Shown here piece after piece: positions 7,147 through 11,275 of a stretch of 11,275 bases of DNA. Position numbers and translations under genes: made by a program. How positions within the stretch are numbered: the first letter of the stretch is position 1; each line of letters opens with the position of its first letter. The stretch is from a bacterium Ga0077546 (GTDB lineage: Bacteria; Cyanobacteriota; Vampirovibrionia; Obscuribacterales; Obscuribacteraceae): contig LNEX01000109.1 in the NCBI GenBank assembly GCA_001464165.1, forward strand, positions 1 to 11,275, in the 5' to 3' direction. The notes beneath the pieces were generated by a model. It made no database searches and was not told where the DNA came from. It saw nothing but the letters and a program-made list of their open reading frames with translations.

Positions 7147-7951
7147 AACTCTTTTCAATCCAGCCGTTTTTGCTTATACGCTTTATGTCAAGTTCGCTGA
7201 CATGCGTTATTGGGTAATTCCACTTCTTCTCATGACTGCGCCTAGTTTTGGTCTAGTGCTTTCGATGTCGTTTCCTCATCCGCCTTTGACGGATGAAATG
7301 CAAAAGGTAATCGCCGAGAGCGTTCATCACTATTTCTTGCAGTCAGTTGTTTATTTGCTTTTCGCCTATATGTTTATCAGTGACGGCCCTGCTGGAGGGA
7401 AGCTCGTTGCTGAGGCTGACTCGTTGTCATTGCTTTTTACGAGGCCAGTGACGCGTTTTTGCTATGTCTTGACCAGGTATTTAGCTGCTGTAGTGGGAAC
7501 CAGTATTCTTATGCTCGGTGCTCTTTTGCTAGTCTATTTATTTGGTTGTTGCTATGGCATTACTGCAATTGATATCAGCCTTCTTACTGTGGCAACAATC
7601 ATTTTAAATGCTGCTATCTGGAGCTCGCTTGTGATTTTTATGCATAGTGCACCGCCCTTAATTGCTATAGTGACTGTGTTTATCCTGATGGGCTGTGCTG
7701 GTGTAGGCAATGTATATTCGCAGGCTGAGCAATCTACAAATGCCTTTCTTGAGTTGCTAAAGACTGTCTGTCTATTTATCAACGAGTGGTTCGGAGACTT
7801 CATGCCCACCTCGATTGATCTGCTTGCCATGACTACAGCTTCTGCCTTTGATATTTACGAGCTTGCTATTTTTGTCTCCAACATTGCCTTCTTTATACTG
7901 ATTGCGGCTTTTGCTCTGTCTTGTCGGGAGTTTTCTTATGGCTCAGAGTAA
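7112..7951 (+). CDS. ABC-2 type permease subunit
   Basis: The 279-residue protein is an integral membrane subunit with about six predicted helices: 33-53, 74-91, 121-146, 153-177, 179-199 and 253-271. The segment EADSLSLLFTRPVTR at 101-115 matches the cytoplasmic loop of ABC-2 permeases, in which a 'L-L-x-x-P-v-s-R' element precedes a core helix. It is expected to form the export channel with the ATPase encoded just upstream, probably as a 2+2 complex in the inner membrane. The gene overlaps both neighbours (35 bases upstream, 14 downstream), indicating a coupled operon. Sequence alone does not show the cargo. Confidence 0.88.
   Translation: MQMEVLNFQMNRTLFNPAVFAYTLYVKFADMRYWVIPLLLMTAPSFGLVLSMSFPHPPLTDEMQKVIAESVHHYFLQSVVYLLFAYMFISDGPAGGKLVAEADSLSLLFTRPVTRFCYVLTRYLAAVVGTSILMLGALLLVYLFGCCYGITAIDISLLTVATIILNAAIWSSLVIFMHSAPPLIAIVTVFILMGCAGVGNVYSQAEQSTNAFLELLKTVCLFINEWFGDFMPTSIDLLAMTTASAFDIYELAIFVSNIAFFILIAAFALSCREFSYGSE
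7926..7930 (+). promoter_or_regulatory. Ribosome binding site of the thioredoxin-fold gene
   Basis: GGGAG lies seven bases before the ATG at 7938 and within the end of the permease gene. It favours this ATG over the TTG at 7902, which would add 12 residues. Confidence 0.6.
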
Positions 7952-8939
7952 AGACGGTAGCGCCAGCCCGGGCAGCAAAGGCAGAATCAATACACTGACT
8001 ATTCCGATTTGGTTTATCGTTCTGGTCAGCTGGTTATTGTGTTTTCGTGTTTATGCCAAGTTAACTCAGCGAGAAGCCCCGAGCGATAACTGCGTGGCCT
8101 GGATTACCCCGATACAACTCGAGCAGATGTCGCAGAAGCCAGGCGGTATCAAAAAAGACTTAGTGATGTATGAGTTTACTGCTGACTGGTGTCCGCCGTG
8201 CAAAAAGAGAGAGCGTACAGTGTTTAGGGCTCCGTTCGTAATATCAGAGATCAATAACAATTTCGTACCAGTGCGCGTAGACTTGACTAACGAGGCTCTT
8301 AGCTCTATCCCTGCAACTAAGAACCTGACTGAACGCTTTTCGGTTAACTCCATCCCGCGCTGTGTTATTACCTTAGCCTCGGGAGAGAAGGTTGATGATG
8401 ACCACTATTCCTATAGTGATAAGTTTTCTGATTTCATTACGGCCGCTATAAAGAAAGCGGTTACAGTTAGGGCTAAAGTTGACCTGGCAAAAGGCAATTA
8501 TGAAGAGGCCATAGCAAAGCTGAGCCCGGCTCTTCTCACTGGTACTGCGGGCGTCGAGCGATATAATTCATCGAATTATCTGATGTGCCATCACTTGCTG
8601 CTCGTCAACAAACGGCAAGCAGAAGTGGAGCCTATGATGAAAAAGGCATTTGAAAAAAGCTCTCAGTACAGTTCTATGTCGTCTGAAAAGGAGCCACTTT
8701 TGTGGCTTAAGCAACTGAATATGTATCTGCGTGATGAGATTAGCGATGAGCAGCTGCTGAAATTTAAAAGCGACCACTTCGATAAAGCAACTTACTATCT
8801 GGCCATCGGCCTTAAGCAATTGCGACTGGGTGATAAGGGTAAAGCGCTAAAAGCTCTGCATCAAGCTTCTGTCATGAGCGCTAAATCTTATCGCTCAGAC
8901 GGTCTGTCAGAGCCGTTGGTTGACGCACTAGAGAAGTAA
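7938..8939 (+). CDS. Membrane-anchored thioredoxin-fold protein with C-terminal TPR-like repeats
   Basis: The 333-residue protein starts with a short basic cytoplasmic tail, then one membrane helix at about 20-40, so the rest should face the periplasm. The thioredoxin-like domain covers about 65-170. It has the redox motif WCPPC at 84-88 in the context EFTADWCPPCKKRERTVF, and a cis-proline region SIPRCVI with P140. The pattern resembles the C-terminal gamma domain of DsbD. From about residue 178 the chain is helical with TPR-like units (AKGNYEEAIAKLSPAL near 184-199 and LRLGDKGKALKALHQA near the end). It overlaps the permease by 14 bases, so a role linked to that exporter, such as reducing or folding its substrate or maturing a c-type cytochrome, is possible but unproved. 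Confidence 0.85.
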   Translation: MAQSKDGSASPGSKGRINTLTIPIWFIVLVSWLLCFRVYAKLTQREAPSDNCVAWITPIQLEQMSQKPGGIKKDLVMYEFTADWCPPCKKRERTVFRAPFVISEINNNFVPVRVDLTNEALSSIPATKNLTERFSVNSIPRCVITLASGEKVDDDHYSYSDKFSDFITAAIKKAVTVRAKVDLAKGNYEEAIAKLSPALLTGTAGVERYNSSNYLMCHHLLLVNKRQAEVEPMMKKAFEKSSQYSSMSSEKEPLLWLKQLNMYLRDEISDEQLLKFKSDHFDKATYYLAIGLKQLRLGDKGKALKALHQASVMSAKSYRSDGLSEPLVDALEK

Positions 8940-8995
8940 CTATAAAAGCAATCATAAACGTGCTATCTGATCAGTGTGAGTGTCTATTTAGTGAT

Positions 8996-9020
8996 AATAG
9001 TTCAGTACTCAACTATTTTT
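8996..9020 (+). terminator. Weak rho-independent terminator after the ABC/thioredoxin operon
   Basis: AATAGTT and AACTATT make a seven-pair stem around an eight-base loop, followed by a run of T to 9020. It starts 57 bases after the stop of the thioredoxin-fold gene. The stem is AT-rich, so strength is uncertain. It overlaps the stop codon of the opposite-strand gene ending at 9013, so the two convergent transcripts meet here. Confidence 0.5.
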
Positions 9021-9506
9021 GAAAATGACAATTGCTCCCAACTTGGTAGTAAATGCTTTTACTTGTAAGTGCTCCTTGCCAGCGTTTCTTAGTGGCGTCC
9101 AGTGGTGCCGAGCTATTGTTCACAATAACCAGTTGAAAGTATTTGGGATTAAATGCTGTCAACTGTTTTGTTACGGGCCTTAGCAACTGATTCGGACTCA
9201 GGCCCATATCGTTTGCAAGCTTAGAATAGTCAACCATAGAAAGTTCGCTTTTTACTGTGGACGGCTCGTACCCAAGTATCAGCAACGATTCTTCTGGAGC
9301 ACCGTCTCTGTGTGGCTTGGTGCTATTTTGCTGATCAAATCGATTGAGGTTGAACCACTCAACTTGACTCCAGTTTGGCGAACGAGGGCAAAGCCTGGTT
9401 GGGTGTAGTCTTTTCGACAAACAAGCTTGTAGATGCTGCGTGCCAGTGCTGGAATCGAGTCATCGTCTTCTTGCGTCAGTAGCCACGGTTCCGTCGCATT
9501 GATCAT
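9013..9506 (-). pseudogene. Hypothetical protein, frameshifted
   Basis: I do not recognise a family. The ATG at 9506 opens a frame reading MINATEPWLLTQEDDDSIPA and onward. It stays convincing to about VRQTGVK near 9364, then degrades. A second frame (-1 relative to the first) becomes convincing at EWFNLNRFDQQNSTKPHRDG near 9360 and runs to a TAG at 9015-9013. Adding one base near 9358-9362 joins them into about 164 residues. In the joined product, NLNRF followed by PHRDGAPEESLLILGY loosely recalls the N-x-Y/F and H-x-D elements of 2-oxoglutarate/Fe(II) dioxygenases, but no convincing distal histidine is visible, so I do not assign that function. A 24-bp palindrome lies 26 bases upstream of the start and may control it. 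Confidence 0.55.
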
Positions 9507-9531
9507 GCTTCTGTTGCTCTCTGTTTTCGAT

Positions 9532-9555
9532 AAATAGGTGTATATACACCTATTT
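9532..9555. promoter_or_regulatory. Perfect 24-bp palindrome, candidate operator
   Basis: Each half is AAATAGGTGTAT and its exact complement; the centre lies between 9543 and 9544. It sits in the 73-base gap between two minus-strand genes, just upstream of the start at 9506. Perfect dyad symmetry without a spacer, and no T-tract on either side, suit binding of a dimeric regulator better than transcription termination. Confidence 0.5.
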
Positions 9556-9579
9556 TACAAACCTCGAATCAGTTATTCT

Positions 9580-10365
9580 CTATTGCCCTTGCACCGGATA
9601 GCCAAGTTCAATGGCCCGTTTTTCGTCAGCCGCCGACTGACTGGCGTCACCCTGAATTTTGTGTAAAAGACCCCTGTGGTAGTAAGCCTCAGCGTAGTCT
9701 TCTTTGTTTTGGATAGAACTATTGAAGTCTTTCATGGCTGGTTCATATTGCTTCAAAGCCATGTAAATAGTGCCTCTCGTGTCATAGGCTTCGGCCATTT
9801 CAGGAGCTAGCTCTAGGGCTTTGTTGACGTCTATCATGGCGGCATCTAAATTGCCCGCTTGTGCCATCATCCAAGCGCGGTTGTTGAAGGCCGGTGCGTA
9901 GTTCTTGTCGGAGATTACTGCCTCATCTAAGTCGCTTATTGCCTTGCTGCGTTCGCCAATTAGGGCTAGGCAAGTACCCCTTTGGTTCAAAAGAGCAGCC
10001 AACTTTCGGCTTTGGCTCGCGGCCATGGCGCGCTCAAACATTTCACGTTTTTGGGGTGATATTTTGCCTTGATTTTGATCAAGATTTAGTTTATTAAGGC
10101 CGCTGGAGTGATCTTGTATTTGACTAATACGCTCGTTGAGAAGGCTGACATTGCTCATTGCCTGCATCTTTTCAGCTGTAGTCGTACGCACTGCAAATAA
10201 GTTAGTGCTTGGTAAACCGGCACTCTTTGCTCCCTCTTCGGCTGAGGTGTCAGGGAAGGTGGATGGCAGTTTACCTAGAGCTGACTGGCCGCCTAGAGAG
10301 GTTATGGCGACAGCTGCTGCAGCACTGCTTGCTACCTGCCCAAGGCGTACGCCTATCTGTCTCAT
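9580..10365 (-). CDS. Exported tetratricopeptide repeat protein
   Basis: The 261-residue product begins with a signal-peptide-like segment: basic residues at R2 and R7, then an Ala-rich hydrophobic core to about 24, and a possible cleavage near GQSALG. Residues 35-120 are polar and low in complexity. Four TPR units follow at about 123-156, 157-190, 191-224 and 225-257, with typical features such as AISDLDEAV, AFNNRAWMMAQAGNLDAA and AEAYYHRGLLHKIQGD. TPRs usually form a scaffold for protein contacts, here probably outside the cytoplasm. I chose the ATG at 10365 because GGGAGG lies six or seven bases before it; the ATG at 10383 lies upstream of that site. It is a monocistronic-looking gene, separated by 73 bases from the next minus-strand gene. 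The partner is unknown. Confidence 0.88.
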   Translation of the reverse strand: MRQIGVRLGQVASSAAAAVAITSLGGQSALGKLPSTFPDTSAEEGAKSAGLPSTNLFAVRTTTAEKMQAMSNVSLLNERISQIQDHSSGLNKLNLDQNQGKISPQKREMFERAMAASQSRKLAALLNQRGTCLALIGERSKAISDLDEAVISDKNYAPAFNNRAWMMAQAGNLDAAMIDVNKALELAPEMAEAYDTRGTIYMALKQYEPAMKDFNSSIQNKEDYAEAYYHRGLLHKIQGDASQSAADEKRAIELGYPVQGQ

Positions 10366-10574
10366 CAAAAACCTCCCACTCATTCATGCATTTGATCAGT
10401 CTAATTATGAAGCTTACAGGGCTTTGATCGATATTAGGAAGGAAAAAACAAGAATTTCATCTGATAGCACTGTTCGAATCTCTTGACTTGTGGAATGATG
10501 GATTTATGTAGGACAAATTAGGCAGGGATAAGCGATAAGGCATGCTGGCTGGCGCTGGCTTGGTCATAGGTTAC

Positions 10575-10598
10575 TTATAGGTTTAGGTTTAGATTTAG
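10575..10598 (+). repeat. Degenerate hexamer tandem repeat
   Basis: Four consecutive six-base units read TTATAG, GTTTAG, GTTTAG, ATTTAG. They lie in the non-coding region, about 30 bases before the terminator hairpin. Function is unknown. Confidence 0.5.
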
Positions 10599-10630
10599 AT
10601 AGTTTTACTCGGTCGCACATCAGGATAGGG

Positions 10631-10672
10631 GCGCTTACGGAACTAACATCCCGTGGGCGCTTTTATTCTTTT
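10631..10672 (+). terminator. Rho-independent terminator with no obvious upstream gene
   Basis: GCGCTTACGG (10631-10640) pairs with CCGTGGGCGC (10651-10660) over ten positions, eight Watson-Crick and two G-U, around a ten-base loop. A T-rich tail TTTTATTCTTTT follows (10661-10672). The T-tract is only on the plus strand. The nearest upstream plus-strand gene ends at 8939 and has its own terminator, so this one probably ends a short transcript that starts within the intergenic region, or antisense transcription of the TPR gene. Confidence 0.7.
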
Positions 10673-10699
10673 GTATAGCTACTGATACTACCCAGATGA

Positions 10700-10708
10700 T
10701 GGTAATAT
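10700..10708 (+). promoter_or_regulatory. Possible extended -10 promoter of the small-protein/rarA unit
   Basis: TGGTAATAT matches an extended -10 element (TGn followed by TAATAT). It lies 28 bases before the ATG at 10737, after the terminator, so it could start a transcript with a leader of about 20 bases. No good -35 is visible. Confidence 0.3.
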
Positions 10709-10736
10709 CTTGTCATTCCAAACCATAGAGATAGCC

Positions 10737-10874
10737 ATGGGCCTTTCATTCAAGAATTTTCACGCCAAGCATTATCTGCGTAAGAATTTTAAGTACATTG
10801 TAGTCTGGACTATGATCCTGCTGTTCCTTGGAACTCTTGTGCCATCTACTTTCTTTATGTTTATGGGCAATTAA
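10737..10874 (+). CDS. Small single-pass membrane protein, 45 residues
   Basis: The ATG at 10737 opens a 45-codon frame ending in TAA at 10872-10874. The first 20 residues are basic and aromatic (KNFHAKHYLRKNFKY). A strongly hydrophobic helix follows at about 20-43 (IVVWTMILLFLGTLV and FFMFM). By the positive-inside rule the N-terminus should be cytoplasmic. The gene ends 11 bases before the start of rarA, so the two are probably co-transcribed. A weak AGAG lies about seven bases before the start. I do not recognise a family. The membrane-protein composition and snug spacing argue that it is real, but the short length leaves doubt. Confidence 0.6.
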   Translation: MGLSFKNFHAKHYLRKNFKYIVVWTMILLFLGTLVPSTFFMFMGN

Positions 10875-10885
10875 GCAGCAAAAGC

Positions 10886-11275
10886 ATGTTAGCTCAAAAA
10901 AATCGGCCACCCCTGGCCGAGCGCATGCGCCCCAGGGAACTAGACGAATATTACGGTCAAGAGAAACTTTTGGCAGAAGGCGGGGTGCTGCGCACTATGC
11001 TCTCTGGCAATACCTTAAGCTCCTTTATTCTCTGGGGACCGCCCGGTGTGGGTAAAACTACCTTGGCTCGCATCATTGCCCGCGAGACCGATAGCAAGTG
11101 GATTGCATTTTCTGCTGTCGCCTCGGGCATGAAAGAAATTAAGGGTGTGATGGCCGAGGCTGAGGCTTTCATGAATCTTGAAGGTCGTCGCACAATTATG
11201 TTTGTGGATGAAATTCACCGCTTTAACAAAGCCCAGCAAGATGCTTTTTTACCTTATGTCGAAACTGGTGTCATT
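10886..11275 (+). CDS. rarA: Replication-associated recombination protein A (RarA/MgsA), 5' part
   Basis: The first 130 residues of a AAA+ ATPase are visible; the frame is open at the window edge. RPPLAERMRPRELDEYYGQ near the N-terminus is the conserved RarA/WRNIP1 opening. Walker A is GPPGVGKTT at 51-59, SAVASGMKEI follows at 76-85, and Walker B is IMFVDEIHRFNKAQQDAFLP at 104-123, all as in this family. RarA, a clamp-loader relative, acts at stalled replication forks and single-strand/double-strand junctions with SSB. The ATG at 10886 was chosen because the family N-terminus starts there; it has no strong ribosome site and may depend on translation of the small gene ending 11 bases upstream. 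Tetramerisation and C-terminal domains lie outside the window. Confidence 0.93.
   Translation, partial: MLAQKNRPPLAERMRPRELDEYYGQEKLLAEGGVLRTMLSGNTLSSFILWGPPGVGKTTLARIIARETDSKWIAFSAVASGMKEIKGVMAEAEAFMNLEGRRTIMFVDEIHRFNKAQQDAFLPYVETGVI

Larger units (their letters stand above)
10366..10736. other. Intergenic region between divergent genes
   Basis: These 371 bases hold no convincing coding frame. They carry the upstream region of the TPR gene (its ribosome site GGGAGG, and a possible weak -10 CATAAT on the minus strand at 10408-10403). They also hold GCTGGC repeats near 10541-10560, a degenerate hexamer repeat at 10575-10598, a strong plus-strand terminator at 10631-10672 and a possible extended -10 at 10700-10708. 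No known riboswitch, 6S, SRP or RNase P RNA core motif was recognised. Confidence 0.6.

Noticed and set aside
9532..9555. The 24-bp palindrome as a terminator
   Set aside because: The stem is AT-rich, neither side has a T-tract of useful length, and perfect symmetry to the centre leaves no natural loop.
10480..10672. A known RNA (6S, SRP RNA, RNase P RNA, tmRNA or common riboswitch)
   Set aside because: None of the short conserved cores of these families was found by eye; only the terminator and simple repeats are clear.
10828..11055. 75-codon plus-strand open frame
   Set aside because: It overlaps the 45-residue membrane protein and the conserved start of rarA in another frame; its Arg/His/Gly-rich product is typical of a shadow.
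1..11275. CRISPR array, transposase, integrase or phage genes
   Set aside because: No spaced direct repeats, terminal inverted repeats or recombinase-like frames were found on either strand.

Overview
The window (11,275 bases, roughly half GC) is bacterial chromosome with mostly housekeeping content: nucleotide excision repair, possibly recombination (a radA-like end), replication-fork maintenance (rarA), an ABC exporter operon, and several lineage-specific envelope or TPR proteins. I see no phage, insertion sequence, CRISPR array, rRNA or tRNA. The best lineage clue is UvrC. Its segment before the conserved CxPC-type cysteines reads FPMRQRKTPLFKDRPC and lacks the first cysteine of the usual cluster, as I recall from cyanobacterial UvrC. 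With the non-photosynthetic, TPR-rich content, this makes a member of Cyanobacteriota, perhaps the Vampirovibrionia/Melainabacteria side, the best guess. That is an inference, not a result.

Layout. 1-217 (+): C-terminal end of a gene that is probably radA, overlapping uvrC. 195-2321 (+): complete uvrC with an unusual acidic tail. 2342-3305 (-): inositol-monophosphatase/CysQ-type phosphatase broken by a +1 frameshift at a six-A run. 3349-5182 (-): a large secreted-looking protein of unknown function, apparently split by another frameshift, with signal-peptide-like codons upstream of the first available start. 5387-6031 (+): a 2H phosphoesterase (2'-5' RNA ligase-like). 6118-8939 (+): a possible 17-codon leader, then a tightly overlapping operon of ABC ATPase, six-helix permease and membrane-anchored thioredoxin-fold protein with TPR-like repeats, closed by a weak terminator. 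9013-9506 (-): an unknown gene, again frameshifted. 9532-9555: a perfect 24-bp palindrome. 9580-10365 (-): exported TPR protein. 10366-10736: a 371-base non-coding region with a strong plus-strand terminator that has no obvious gene to terminate. 10737-10874 (+): a 45-residue membrane protein, followed after 11 bases by the start of rarA, which runs off the window.

Two themes stand out. First, three of the four minus-strand loci carry reading-frame breaks (plus a missing start), while all complete plus-strand genes are intact; this is either local gene decay or indel error in the sequence. Second, the 10366-10736 region may encode a small RNA, and small proteins (45 and 17 codons) sit directly before rarA and the ABC ATPase.
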